Shown piece by piece: positions 23,867 to 35,028 of a stretch of 64,000 nucleotides of DNA. The translations under genes were made by a program, and so were the position numbers. The notes under the pieces are model-generated. The model worked only from the letters and a program-made list of their open reading frames with translations. It did no database searches and was not told where the DNA came from. This DNA is from Trichaptum fuscoviolaceum (lineage: Eukaryota; Basidiomycota; Agaricomycetes; Hymenochaetales; Trichaptaceae): assembly GCA_910574455.1 (NCBI GenBank), contig CAJSYZ010000006.1, positions 667,981-731,980 of the forward strand, written 5' to 3'. Within the stretch, counting starts at the first letter, position 1. Each line of letters opens with the position of its first letter.

Positions 23867-24112
23867 TTTCCTTCCAGAGCAGATAACAAGCTACAGGCTC
23901 TTGAGTACCCTCGAGTGTCCCATTTATGCCATCCGCAGACGAAAGAAGGTCTAGCATAGTCCAAGTCACAAGATATCCACCTCGCTAGCGATAGGTGCTG
24001 TCATGGAGTAGAAGAAGCATTTGCACGGCCCGGGGAGACTCAGAGAGGTCATATGGGTGGAATGAATAACCGATAACATTATATAGAGAACTGAAGCGTC
24101 TTCAAAGGGTTC

Positions 24113-24945
24113 TTAAGCACTGAGTATATTAGGAATGACCCATGTCTGATGAAGCGATGCTGAAGTTGAAGCAGCCGGTGTCTGGTCTGCGCTATGAATA
24201 AACGATTCTGGTCCTCTAGCTCTTGCAGATCGATTCATAGAATTTTCCACGAAGAAACTTCTGCTGAACGGTACGTGGCTTGGAAGAAATGTCGCTCTGC
24301 CATGAATTAGACAGTTGACGTTGAGGAGGGTGAAGGGTGAAGAAGTCATTATACGCACCTCAAAGGCCAAGGCATCCAGTGGACCAAAAAACCTTAAGAA
24401 AAGATGCGGTTGTGAATAAATCAGGAGTACATAGGTCATATCTTTCAGCCTTCTTGGCCTAAGGATTCTTGTCGTTGTCTCGGCGCTGGACGTCGTGGTT
24501 TCTGGTCAAGACAGATGATGTTGAGCAATGAGCATTGCTAAAACCAACGAGTCGGTGACCGTGCGAACGCAAGTTGCTAGTTTCAACATACTTAAACCGG
24601 GTTCAAAGTCACCATTCAACTTCTACTTTACCCATGACAAACGTTCAGCCTTTTCTTCTTATTTTCTGGAGATTCTGAAAAGTACCCTGCTCTGTTCACA
24701 TTACTCGCCAATCTCATCTGCTTTTATGAACGTCTGAGAAGAAAATTCGTCTTACCCGGGTCCTAAGGCCGCACCATCGTCACGTAGGTCGCCGTCACTG
24801 GCGCATTGCTCTTAAACACTACGGCGTCTACTGAAAATTTCTGTACAGTCCTTAATCTAAGCGCTAACTTGAACAGCGATGGCCCAACTTGATTCCAGTA
24901 GACCCTGCCATCAAGAACCGAAGAAGCTGGCGCGAACTGACTCAT
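24113..24945 (-). CDS. Orphan protein, multi-exon, function unknown
   Basis: Two protein-like stretches share the minus strand. The first, 24945-24768, begins MSQFAPASSVLDGRVYWNQV and continues with VGPSLFKLALRLRTVQKFS, ending at a possible donor GTGCGG after TYVTM. The second begins after a CTTGACCAG acceptor at 24501 with ETTTSSAETTTRILRPRRLK and continues MTYVLLIYSQPHLFLRFFGP to a GTGCGT donor or onward to a stop at 24113. The segment between (24.50-24.77 kb) is too long for one typical intron here and may hide another exon. No domain was recognised. The model is tentative; it could also be a decayed gene, since this is the edge of a rearranged accessory block. Confidence 0.4.
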
Positions 24946-25099
24946 TAGCTACATCTGACTCAAATTTGTGGCTGAACACTATTGCGATGACTCGGGATGG
25001 TCTTGCCCAGTCCTATAAATGATCGATAGTCTTGAACATCGAGCCTCAAGCTGCATCATCGAGCCTTACAAGAACGACGGCTGCCCCACTTTTAGCAAC

Positions 25100-26028
25100 A
25101 TGCTGAGCTTCAAAGACATTCGTGCCTTACACATTGCGAGGCAGATGCGCCTCCATAAGGTACATATCGCAGATATAATATGTGACTGCGCTATTCTTAG
25201 TCGCAGATTTACTTGCAGACGGAACGTTGCAAACATTGCAACCGACTAGCTACAGACTATCTCAAACCCTGGAAGTCATCCAAGGGCTTCGGCTCGAGAT
25301 TCAGTCAGATCACCACCCTCGGCCATAAATTTGCCCGCCATATCGATAATTCAATACACGATATCATACTACAGCTGAAGACTCCCAAAGCCTTCCGACA
25401 TACGCTAGACGACGAAGACGTCGACATGGACGTTGCACAAGAGTGTAGTCATTGTGATGAGTATGGATATCATGATGAAGAAGCGAGACAGTGTCGAGTT
25501 AAGATTGACCTAATGAGCCTTGCTCGTCCTGCTCGTGCTCACAAGAATGAAAGTGAGTTCGGTATTCATATTCTAGTTCGGTTAGGAGTGTTGATCACGC
25601 ATTACAGTGCAATCTCGCGTAAATCGGGTTTATGCTTCACCATTCCTGGAACGAGTGGAAGAAATCACTTGCTGACGATGCCTCGGACTCAAATTCAAGC
25701 ATTGCTGAGTCTGATTGCTACTCTGACTTTGGGTGGACGACCACAGTGATGTACGTAGCTCTGGAAGCTACACACGTCGGAAGACGGAAAGGACAACCTT
25801 GATCATCCGCCAGAAGATGTCGACTTCTTCACGTTCGTCCCAATACTAACTGAATCGCTCTCGGGCTCAACTCTTGTTGACGAAGAAGAGTCTACGACGT
25901 CCTTGTCGTTGCCATCCGAATTCGAGTCTGTGCACGAGGAGTTCAGGCACGATCCTCGTCATATCTTTTATTCAGGACCGCTATCTCCCTTCTCTGACGG
26001 TGACGACCTCGGGTCTGAAGTGAAGTAG
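25100..26028 (+). CDS. Orphan acidic protein with CxxC motif, possibly frameshifted
   Basis: Exon 1 (25100-25159) begins MLSFKDIRALHIARQM and joins by a 59-nt intron to exon 2 at 25219, giving TERCKHCNRLATDYLKPWKS, then an acidic part DDEDVDMDVAQECSHCDEYG. A later frame reads SWNEWKKSLADDASDSNSS and, after a probable intron (GTGATG..AAAG, about 25747-25799), continues DNLDHPPEDVDFFTFVPIL to the stop at 26028. The junction between the exon 2 frame and the SWNEWKKS frame around 25550-25650 has no clean in-frame splice, so the gene may carry a frameshift or an unrecognised intron. An alternative start lies at 25019. No known domain; the CxxC pairs hint at metal binding. A broken copy of exons 1-2 lies at 40.82-40.99 kb. 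Confidence 0.45.
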
Positions 26029-26520
26029 ACTGGGTGAACCTCAGCAAGGATGATCACGTCTTCCGGGCAGCCGATAGACTCACATGCTTACGCTATACTG
26101 CCAGAAGCGACATGAATGATCATTGGATTCTATCACATATATCCACTTTTCTCGTTAATTGGATGGCGATTAAAAGGACCCAGTCACAACGAGCACATCC
26201 TGACTACTGCGGCGTCCTACTTTCTTTGATCAGAAACGTGGCAGTATCAGAAGCAGGGAGGTCGCCCTCGATGAAGATGAAATTTCGATGTCCTATGAGG
26301 TGATCCAAAGCAACTTGAACTCATAATTTCTTTCCTCTTTGGGATCAGTACAAAAGTGATTTGGTCTCGTAAAACTGCTTACGACAAGGCTCTTTGGCTG
26401 ACAGTCTGGAGTCTTTCCTCTGGGCTTCAAGTTGAGCTTGGGATTTATATATATTGACACACTGGTCGTCTTCTATGGCATCATTATCCTCCCCCATCCC
26501 TTGTGGCCTCGTGAACTGCT
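26029..26520. other. Intergenic region upstream of NmrA-like gene
   Basis: No coding feature supported. A sequence TATATATATTGACACACTGG near 26446-26465 could be a TATA region about 70 nt upstream of the start codon at 26521. Confidence 0.4.
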
Positions 26521-27629
26521 ATGAGCCATCCTCAAACAGTCTTCCTTGTCGGTGCTACCGGTAGAACAGGCTCAAGCATCGTTGACGCTTTGCTCGATGA
26601 TCCTGAATTCGTGAGCTAATTAATTCTCCTATCCTCTTCTCTATTTTCCATCACTATACTAACCTACGCTCTATGAAGCACGTTATTGCTGCTATTCGAC
26701 CTGCCTCCGCGTCCAAGCCCGGAGTTGAAGCCTTGAAGGCCCGCGGGGCAGAGATTCGCATTGTTGACCTTGAGTCTGAATCCACCGAACAGCTTCAGGA
26801 ACATCTCAAGGGTGTAGATACTGTCATCTCTGCGATATCGTGGACGTATTTCAGCTCGCAGAAGCCTCTGATTCGGGCGTCAAAGGATGCGGGTGTCAAA
26901 CGCTTCATACCTTGTGATTGGGGTACTCCTTGCACTCGCGGGTTAGCGTGGGTATTTGACCTGGTGAGTTTTTCTTTCTTTCTTTTCTCGTGTTTCCATT
27001 CCAGCTAAACTTTATGGCAACACAGAAAGCTACATACCAGGATCTCATCAAAGAAATCGGACTTGGCTATACCTTTATTGACGTGGGCCAATGGTATGCA
27101 CATTCCCCTTCACCATTGAATTCATTACGATGCGATGGTTTCTAGGTATCAGGCAGCTCTCCCGATCCTCGATCCGAAGAAGGAATTCATACCCGGGTTC
27201 ACAGATATAAGCAGGACGATATTCGGCTCAGGGGACGTGAAGTCGTCGTACACAGACAACAAGGATATCGGCAAATTCGTCGCTCGAATTATTTCCGATG
27301 AACGTACTCTGAACAGATACGTCTTCTGCTGGGCAGAACAGCGCACGCAGAACGAGATCTTCGCGCTCGCGGAGCGCATCGCTGGAAGGCCAATTCCTAC
27401 TAAGCATATCCCAGCAGAGAGCCTGTTGATAATCGCCAACGAGGCTGAGCCGGAATCCGAAAAGCAGGGCTTCTTCCAGTTTATGCACAGTGTCTACGTG
27501 AGGGGCGATAACACCATCGGAAGTGCGAAGAAAGAGGAGTTCGGAAGCGCTCTAGATGCGAGGGAGCTGTACCCTGACTTCATTCCCAGGTCTTTGGAAT
27601 CCTACGCCACAGAGTACTATTCCCAGTAG
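26521..27629 (+). CDS. NmrA-like / isoflavone-reductase-like NAD(P)-binding protein
   Basis: Four exons (26521-26610, 26679-26963, 27026-27093, 27146-27629) join in frame to 308 residues. The start TVFLVGATGRTGSSIVDALL is a Rossmann fold with the GxxGxxG dinucleotide loop, followed by VIAAIRPAS, where NADP-binding members of the atypical short-chain dehydrogenase group place an Arg. Later landmarks are GVDTVISAISW, AGVKRFIPCDWG and YTFIDVGQWYQ, as in NmrA/isoflavone reductase relatives. These proteins act either as redox sensors (NmrA) or as reductases on small aromatic compounds; which applies here cannot be told. It is probably cytosolic. The 3' third of the gene has an inverted, broken copy at 42.57-42.93 kb. 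Confidence 0.88.
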
Positions 27630-28183
27630 TAGTCTACATGTGTTGTGTGCACAGATACGATAGCATCTGGTGACTTAAGACCTCGTCTATGGTAACACTG
27701 ACGACACATATCTTGTACATCTCAATAAATCGTCATGTCACTCTTCATACTGTATTACATACATTTTCCGAAGGAACGACTCAGCCATGACTGTGTAGAG
27801 AAGCGTAGCACCTACACTTTTCCATGACGAGTAACGACACGACCATGCATATTCTCGCAGGTCCAGATTGCAACGGACGGTTCAGATGATTGATCGATGT
27901 TCCGAAATCAAGGATATCAAGCACGAACGGAAAACCACTCTCTTTCGCCTGCTTTTCAGCATGCAAGCGCCTTACTGCGCAATATGCGCACATGTCCAAG
28001 GCTGTCAAAAAGGAAACAAAAAGATTCTGCTGCGCTGCATAAGTAAGGCTTTATAGCTATGTGGCGTTCTAAATTTCCCCGGGTCTGTCAAGATCTTCAT
28101 CAGTACCTAACTGCGGACTGTCCCTTCATTGTATAAAACACTTTTACTTCATTTTCTTCCCAGACAATCACTGGGCTGCTACT
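27630..28183. other. Intergenic region with duplicated segment
   Basis: No gene seen. Bases around 28085-28125 (AGATCTTCATCAGTACCTAA and the following CTGCGGACTG) match 41641-41680 almost exactly, showing that the duplicated block includes DNA upstream of the DUF6593 genes. Confidence 0.6.
28132..28138 (+). promoter_or_regulatory. Candidate TATA box of DUF6593 copy A
   Basis: TATAAAA lies 46 nt before the start codon at 28184. The matching position upstream of copy B (near 41680) has diverged to GATAAA. Function is inferred from sequence only. Confidence 0.4.
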
Positions 28184-28856
28184 ATGCCTCTCAAACTAGT
28201 CCTCCAGCAAGGCGATCCTTGCAACACCCTTATGGTGCGCTCGGCCGACGAGACACCCGCATACCGGTCGTCAACGCCGTTCAAGATGCTCGGGAAACAG
28301 GTGACGAAGATCACTCGCATAGATCGCTCAGGAACGGAGCATCTGGTCGCTCGCATCAAATGGGACGACGCAATTGTAGATGAGACCGAGATCGCGCTCT
28401 ACGGCGGAGAGTGGCGGAAGATCAAGACATTTATGGAGCAACGAAAGCAGTTCTCATAGTAGGACTCCTATTTGATTAACTGCAGAATATGCTCAGAATC
28501 TAATTTCCTGCGCGCAGTGTTCGGTATATAAAGTGCGCAAACGGAGGCGAATATAAGTGGATTCGTTGCTTTCAGGTCCGTTTCAGTATAAACCATCCAT
28601 ATGATATGATATGAGATAATTACTAACCTTATATCAGCTCTGGGATCTCGATATGAAAGATTGTCATGCGAAGTTCGAGCGCGCGGAATTCAATTTCATG
28701 TCAATGAAGCAGAAGAAAGGAACATTAGACATCGCACTGGACGTCGACTCCGAATCGCTCATCGCAAAGCAGACTTGTGATACTATAGTCGTCTCGCTGA
28801 TAGTAATGGAGAAATGGCGGCGTTATTCTTCTGTCCACGCTCGTAGTGACTATTGA
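28184..28856 (+). CDS. DUF6593-domain protein, copy A
   Basis: Three exons (28184-28458, 28518-28575, 28638-28856) join in frame to 183 residues. The protein starts MPLKLVLQQGDPCNTLMVRS, has RSSTPFKMLGKQVTKITRID and HLVARIKWDD, then YIKCANGGEYKWIRCFQLWD and a C-terminal TCDTIVVSLIVMEKWRR. This order (a Gly-Asp-Pro start, an ARIxW strand, a GxEYKW turn, an ExWRR tail) is that of DUF6593, a family common in basidiomycetes with no known function. No signal peptide or membrane helix is seen. Reading straight through the first exon meets a stop two bases after the donor (TCATAG), so the intron GTAGGA..GCAG must be removed. It is clearly paralogous to the gene at 41760-42418, with the same exon phases and lengths for the first two exons. 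Confidence 0.85.
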
Positions 28857-29665
28857 CAGCGTGTATCTTCAATGCTGCGGGACACGGCACGGACTTGTCG
28901 ATTCGAAGACACGAAAGTGGTGATATCTTGTAACAGTGCAAGTAAAGAAAGAACCAATATACTCGGTGGGCCTTGGCATAAGTTAGCAACGACGAGTGTT
29001 CTTCGAGAATGACTGCGGAACAAGTCCTTTCCTTTCATCATCCGTACAACCGTGTCGCCGAACATGATTGGCTCCTTTTCCCTAAACAATCAGTTCTCGA
29101 TCAGATCAGACATACTGAACCTTCTGTTGTCCCATACCTTTCTATTCGCAACGAAGAGCTTCTCAAACGTGCCTTTGTAAGTTTGGATACTGCGCGATGA
29201 GGCTGAGGACAATTACAGCTACGATCGAAGCGTACCGCAAAGTTCTTGCGATAGCTTTCTGCTCGTCGAATACTATGATGTCGCCTGTCGCGAGAATGTT
29301 CTTGTATTCCGCGAGTTGTAGTGTAGGAGCTATTCGCACAGATCCATGGGCACCAAGGACATCATTGCCCAGACTCTACGACAATGCCGTATTGCGCCGC
29401 CCCCCGCGAGATCAAGAGAAAGATGCAATAAGTGGTGAGGTCTGAGAGACTAGGCGACTTGCGAAGTGATCCGCTGAGTTGGATTTTCCAGATGCCAAAA
29501 TAGCTGTTCCGGTCATTTCATAAGTATACTCTTCTAAACAATCGTTGAGGATGAACTTGTCACCCTGAGCTTCAAGTTCCTACCGTCACTTGACGTTCTT
29601 CCAGATTTTCTCGGATGCGCTTCAGTGAGAGGTAGGTCACGGTGTGCAGCATGGATGATAGTACT
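28857..29665. other. Unassigned accessory DNA
   Basis: A plus-strand frame at 29009-29200 begins MTAEQVLSFHHPYNRVAEHD and is followed by another at 29197-29445. Neither has a recognised domain. They may be remnant exons, as the surrounding block is rearranged. Confidence 0.35.
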
Positions 29666-30170
29666 TTAGTCACCTATAAAACGAGCATCGGGGAGGTGCA
29701 GTATTGGAGTAGGAAGTATGAGGAAGCTCATCGGGAAAGCATCTTGAAGCTCCCCGGAAAGTTCTAATGTCGTCAAAGGAACATGTTGAGTTAGTGAAAG
29801 AGACTTAAGGATTATTATGAACAACTTACCTAATTCCAAGCAACCTCCACCGATGATAACTATTGATTCAGCATGGTTGGATTTTGATGCCCAATCTCGG
29901 ATTGTGCCAGGGCTAAAATGCTTTCGAAGTGTCTCCCGACAAGCTCGCCACGGGCATAGGACCTTCCATAGTATACTGCTGCCCGTTTCCAAGATGGGAT
30001 GTCGATACGGTGCCTTTTCACCACATTTAAGAACAACTATTCCTCGCTCCTCGCAGGTGAAATGTTGAAATCGAACCAACGCTGTATTGGGTTCCGTGGA
30101 CGCCCAATTATCTCCGGAAGCAGGACAGAACACATATATCCGAGAGTCTGAGACTCGAAGATTTGAAGTG
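29666..30170 (-). pseudogene. F-box/LRR-like gene fragment
   Basis: A minus-strand frame containing IYVFCPASGDNWASTEPNTA followed by RFQHFTCEERG and later VIIGGGCLELG, where a GTAAGT donor and CATTAG acceptor allow a small intron, then LSGELQDAFPMSFLILPTPI. The spacing of hydrophobic residues resembles the Leu-rich part of fungal F-box proteins, but no F-box precedes it and no start codon is evident, so it is best treated as a fragment. The first 35 codons have a copy in the opposite orientation at 41.53-41.65 kb (VFCPVSADTWASIEPNTALV). Confidence 0.5.
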
Positions 30171-30180
30171 ACGAAACCCT

Positions 30181-31550
30181 AGATCACTTCCCACTGTTCC
30201 CAGTACCCATTCCAACAATCCCATGCTAAAGTGCCACTGAGATCGGAGAAAGACGGAAGCATTCCAAATGAACTTTTTTTCTGAGCAATGTTCTTATGGG
30301 GACAAAGGGCCTCCCTCCCTGGTCTGGACCGATGACCTTTAGTTGCGGCTCAGAAGCTCCTGCGCTATGAGTTTCTTCTGAATAGTCTCATGCTCGAGAC
30401 TCGCCATCATGCCATCAGTGTCGGCTCTCCGTTCTCCCCTTCGACATCTGAATTCGTGCTCGGGTTTCGCGCGGTAGAATGACTGGGTCCATAGACACTA
30501 TTTCCAACTTGACTCCTCTTCTATCCATTCTGGGGATTTAAGGATGGTCTTCGATTCGGTCTTGGTATTTGCAAGGAAACTTCGCTCGGGCCCTCCTGAC
30601 AACGAACGGACTTATTTAAGTCTAAATTTGATACTCGCAAACAGCCGTGCCCGTGTGGGATTGGTCAGCAGCCAAAAGGCTAACGGGAGGAAAAGGAAGC
30701 GACGTATCCTGGGCCGGATATTACGGGTCATACTAACCTCGGCTCAGTGCGGGCGGCGATCCCGCTCGGAAGAATCGGATGGCTTGGTTGGTCGGCCGGG
30801 TCCTCTCCCGGTTTTTGAGTTACGCTCTTCATCCCGTCGACGTCCGGAACTCCTATGCAAGTCGGCATTCATTAATGCGGGGATGCGATGCGGGGTCACC
30901 TGCCAACACATTTCTGCCCCGCAGTATAGGGGAAATATCTCAGATTCGAATCTCATTTTCGTGTCTGGGCTGACCCGGGTTGACCTCATTCAGACTTTGT
31001 AAGTTCCGGGCGTCATGATGACGGCGAAGTTCAAATGTCTTTCGTATGCAAAGAAAGGTACGAATGTTGAGTCTAACTTGATATCAGGTACCGCATTATC
31101 CACGCGTTGAGCTGTGACCGCTCTTACTCCGTGCCCGCCAATCTGCGCTGGAGGTACGGTAAACTGACCGGACATCAGTGAGCGTCCCTTCCGTTTCATC
31201 GCCGGGATAATATGTATACAAGAATTACAAGCCACTCGGCGATAGAGGCTACAACAATATACTACAAGGTATCTCCTTAAGCTATAGCCCGACGTTCATA
31301 GAGAGCCAATGGTCAGACCGTTATTACCCGATCCGGGGATAGATGCGGGGAAAGGGGGTTTCGGAGTCCTTCCGAGCGGACTGAGATCCCGGGGTCCTAG
31401 GGTCACACGATCATCCGTTGAGAGAGCGAGCGCGCAAGTTGTGCATATAAAGAGCCAGCTCCTGCTAACGCAACCCCGCGCCCGCTCTCCCCTTGCCTTC
31501 ATTCCTCCACCATCTCACTCAACCCACCCTCTCTACCTTAGGTTCCTACA
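30181..31550. other. Upstream region of acetyl-CoA synthetase
   Basis: No gene supported. The stretch 30540-31500 is more GC-rich than the flanks and carries an open frame of 152 codons (30544-31002) of unusual, Arg-rich composition that looks non-coding. It includes the promoter of the ACS gene, with blocks such as CCCGGGGTCC near 31389 that could hold GC-rich regulator sites. Confidence 0.45.
31446..31451 (+). promoter_or_regulatory. Candidate TATA box of ACS
   Basis: TATAAA within GCATATAAAGAG lies 105 nt before the start codon at 31551, a normal distance for a fungal gene with a short leader. Assignment is by position only. Confidence 0.5.
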
Positions 31551-34350
31551 ATGTCGGAATTTGACCACGCTCCCGTGCACCCAGTCGCACCCCGGCTGCG
31601 CAACGGGCACAAGAAACCGCATGTCGGGCCCTCCATTCATGACTACAAACACCATCATTCACAGACGGTCGGCGAGCATTCGGATCAGTGGTGGGATAAG
31701 GTGAGCAGGTTTTGCAGTACTGTGCTTGGGAGTGAGGCGGGCGGGGAGGATTCAGTGGCATAGGGTACGATCTGGCCGAGAGTTAACGCCGTGCAAGTCC
31801 GCAAGCTCGGTGTTAACAGCGCTCGTATTGGACATTTGCGATGGCTTTCTCAGAGCATATATGCTGTCTTTGCTTGTTCCCTGCCAGTACGCTCGTTAAT
31901 TCGACTCTGCGAGTCAGACTTTACGAATCATTGAAGTGCTTGATGTCGATCGTACGTTCTGTTGAAAGAAGTGCGAAGGGTGATTGCTATAATTCCTCGA
32001 AAACCGTTACTTGCCCTCTTTTATGCTTTCTTGATGGCATCTGTGCATCCCGAACATCAGAGTGTTCTGTGTGCTTGGAGAACGGAAATAACCTAATCGG
32101 GGATAGCAATTAAACGTCCGAGATTTCCGCGTCCCGAACGGCTCTCGTACCCAGTCTTCCTCGTCTTCTACATAGTACTGACCATGAATTTGCACCATTT
32201 TTAGATTGCAAAAGAGACTTTGTACTGGGACCGACCATTTAAGACTGTACGATCCGGTAGCTTCGAGAACGGGGATATCGTCTGGTTTCCTGAAGGTGGT
32301 TTAAACGCTTCCTACAACTGCGTCGACCGTTGGGCATACAAGCACCCTGAAAAGGTATGCAGATGTTCTTTCACTTATTGAAAGGGGGAGTCTAACAGAC
32401 TTGGAGTACAGACAGCTATAATCTACGAAGCCGATGAGCCCAATGAGGGCTGTCTCGTTACCTATGGCGAATTATTCCGGGAAGTCTGCCGGATAGCAAA
32501 TGTGCTGAAAGAATTCGGAGTCAAGAAAGGCGATACCGTATCCATATACCTACCGATGACTTGGCATGCGGCAGCAGCGTTCCTAGCTTGCGCGCGCATA
32601 GGCGCTGTGCACTCGGTCGTGTTTGCAGGATTCTCGGCCGAATCGCTCCGTGACCGTGTACAGGACTGCTCATCGCGTGTCCTGATCACCACGGATGAAG
32701 GCCGTCGAGGCGGAAAGACAATTGCGACGAAGGCGATAGTCGACGCAGCACTCAAGGATTGCCCGTTGGTGGAGCACGTCCTTGTCTTGAAACGCACTGG
32801 CAAGCAGGTTCCTTGGACGGAAGGCCGTGATAAGTGGTGGCACGAAGAAGCCGCGAAGGTTCCATCATACTGTCCGCCTGAAATCATGGCTGCTGAGGAC
32901 CCACTTTTCATTCTTTACGTGAGCTGATTTATACGGCTATAAGGATAATCAACTGACTGGTATTTGATTTTAGACTTCCGGATCTACGGGCAAGCCGAAG
33001 GGTGTTGTACACACAACCGGAGGCTACCTCTTGGGTGCGGCCTTGACTGTAAAATACGTTTTTGATGTACATCCGGACGACAAGTTTGCTTGCATGGCTG
33101 ATGTCGGTTGGATTACCGGACACACGTATGTTTTTCTTCTAGTTGTGGACATATGCCTTCCTAAGCATGATGGGGTAATTCTAGATATATCGTATACGGT
33201 CCACTTGCAAACGGTGTCACTACGACCGTCTTCGAATCGACACCAGTATACCCGACGCCTTCAAGGTACTGGGAAACCGTCGACAAGCACAAGATCACTC
33301 AGTTCTACTCCGCACCGACCGCTATCCGTCTTCTCCGCCGCCTGGGACACCATCACGTCGAGGGCCACGACCTATCGAGCTTGCGTGTGCTCGGGAGCGT
33401 CGGCGAGCCCATCAACCCGGAGGCGTGGAACTGGTATAACGAGCACGTGGGGAAGGGCGAGTGCGCCATCGTCGACACGTTCTGGCAGACGGAAACAGGC
33501 TCGATCGTCGTCACACCCTTCCCGGGCGCTATTGAGACGAAGCCCGGCTCAGCGACGGTGCCGTTCTTCGGCATCGAGGCGGCGATCCTGGACCCGCAGT
33601 CGGGCAAGGAACTGGTAGGGAACAATGTCGAGGGTGTGCTTGTGTTGAAGAAGCCGTGGCCCTCGATTGCCCGCACGATCTTCCACGACCATGCCCGGTA
33701 CCTCGATACGTACATGAAGCCGTACCCGGGATACTTCTATACCGGAGATGGTGCTGCTCGTGACAAGGACGGATACATCTGGATCAAAGGCCGTGTTGAT
33801 GGTGAGTCTGGGTGTTGTTTTCTACGTTGATAATTGCTAAACGGACGGATCTGCATAGATGTCATCAACGTATCCGGACATCGTCTCTCAACAGCTGAGA
33901 TAGAGTCGGCACTGATCCTGCATAACGGTGTCGCAGAAACTGCGGTAATCGGGACTGCAGATGAGCTCACCGGCCAAGCCGTCTACGCTTTCGTTACACT
34001 GAAACCGTACGTCTTCTCCGAGTCCTCCCTTCACGCTTTCTTCTCGATACGACTTCCGCACTCATCTGCGTTGCTCCTACTGTTCCTATAGTGAATTCAC
34101 ATACGACAACGACGAATCCGCACTCGCGAAGGAGCTCACACTACAGGTGCGCAAAGTCATCGGCCCGTTCGCCGCGCCGAAGAAGATCTTCATCGTCAAC
34201 GACCTGCCGAAGACGCGGTCCGGGAAGATCATGCGCCGGATTATGCGCAAGATCGTTGCGGGCGAGGGCGATCAGCTCGGGGACCTCAGTACCCTCGCGG
34301 ACCCGGCCGTTGTCGACCAGATCAAGGAGAAGGTCGCGCAGGGGTCGTGA
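31551..34350 (+). CDS. facA: Acetyl-CoA synthetase (acetate-CoA ligase)
   Basis: Seven exons (31551-31700, 32205-32354, 32412-32918, 32974-33125, 33185-33801, 33859-34006, 34092-34350) join in frame to 660 residues, the usual length. It activates acetate with ATP to acetyl-AMP and then acetyl-CoA, supplying cytosolic and nuclear acetyl-CoA. Visible motifs are the ACAS N-terminal part ([14 protein letters not shown]), [20 protein letters not shown], the adenylate P-loop [22 protein letters not shown] (CoA-binding region), [29 protein letters not shown] with the hinge Asp, [13 protein letters not shown], and the C-terminal [10 protein letters not shown] whose Lys is the catalytic and acetylation-controlled residue. 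The first intron is long (504 nt). All expected catalytic residues are present and the frame is intact. The symbol follows Aspergillus usage. Confidence 0.97.
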
Positions 34351-35028
34351 AGCGCTGAACGTTCAGCTTGAGTGCTTGTGCGCGCAGGGGTAAACTGGAA
34401 AAAAAGTGTATTGGAAGGACTGCAAACGATTGTAGATGCCCTAAGACTACGTATAATATGTTATTGTTTTCATCATTCTTTCTTGTGTCTTTTATACATG
34501 TATGTAGGATAAAAAGTGACAGCAAATGAATTAATCATAATAAATATTTTCTTGCAAGGAAAAAAGTGTGTGTCTTGCTTTCCCTGCCCGCATGCTTCAA
34601 GGTAAGCCTAAGTATCATTAGTACTGTATCATGATGCATGTACTAGTAAATGAGGCCGTTTCGTCTCCAATCGATCTTTAGTGTCCTACATTAATTTGTA
34701 AGCTCGAAATCCTGCCAGTGGGGACAGGAAGCAGAAGTGGCACTGGTTTCTTCATCATGGTAGCTCGTCATTCGATGGGAGCCTCATTCATGCACTATCA
34801 TTTAACGTACGTATACATCTTCATTCCTTCTTTCATAGAAACGAAGTAACTTGGTCAAGCGAAAATGATACGCGTACAAGTACATCCGAAGTGGCCTAAA
34901 GGTAATTCTAACAAAGGCAATAAGGTATCAAGAAAGCAACATATGCACATGTAAGATTACATCTTCGGAGTCAAGAAAACCTGACCCAGAACAAGAAGTC
35001 CCGAGAAAAAAAAAAGAAACATGGTCCG
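34351..35028. other. Convergent 3' intergenic region
   Basis: AT-rich spacer between two genes ending toward each other. It contains AATAAA-like sequence (ATAATAAATA near 34538) suitable for 3' end formation of ACS. No coding seen. Confidence 0.5.

Noticed and set aside
30544..31002. 152-codon open frame upstream of ACS
   Set aside because: Arg/Ser-rich composition without any domain, in a GC-rich promoter region where stop codons are rare by chance.
31841..32113. Possible extra exon inside ACS intron 1
   Set aside because: Exons 1 and 2 join directly into the conserved [14 protein letters not shown] sequence, so an extra exon would break the ACS alignment.
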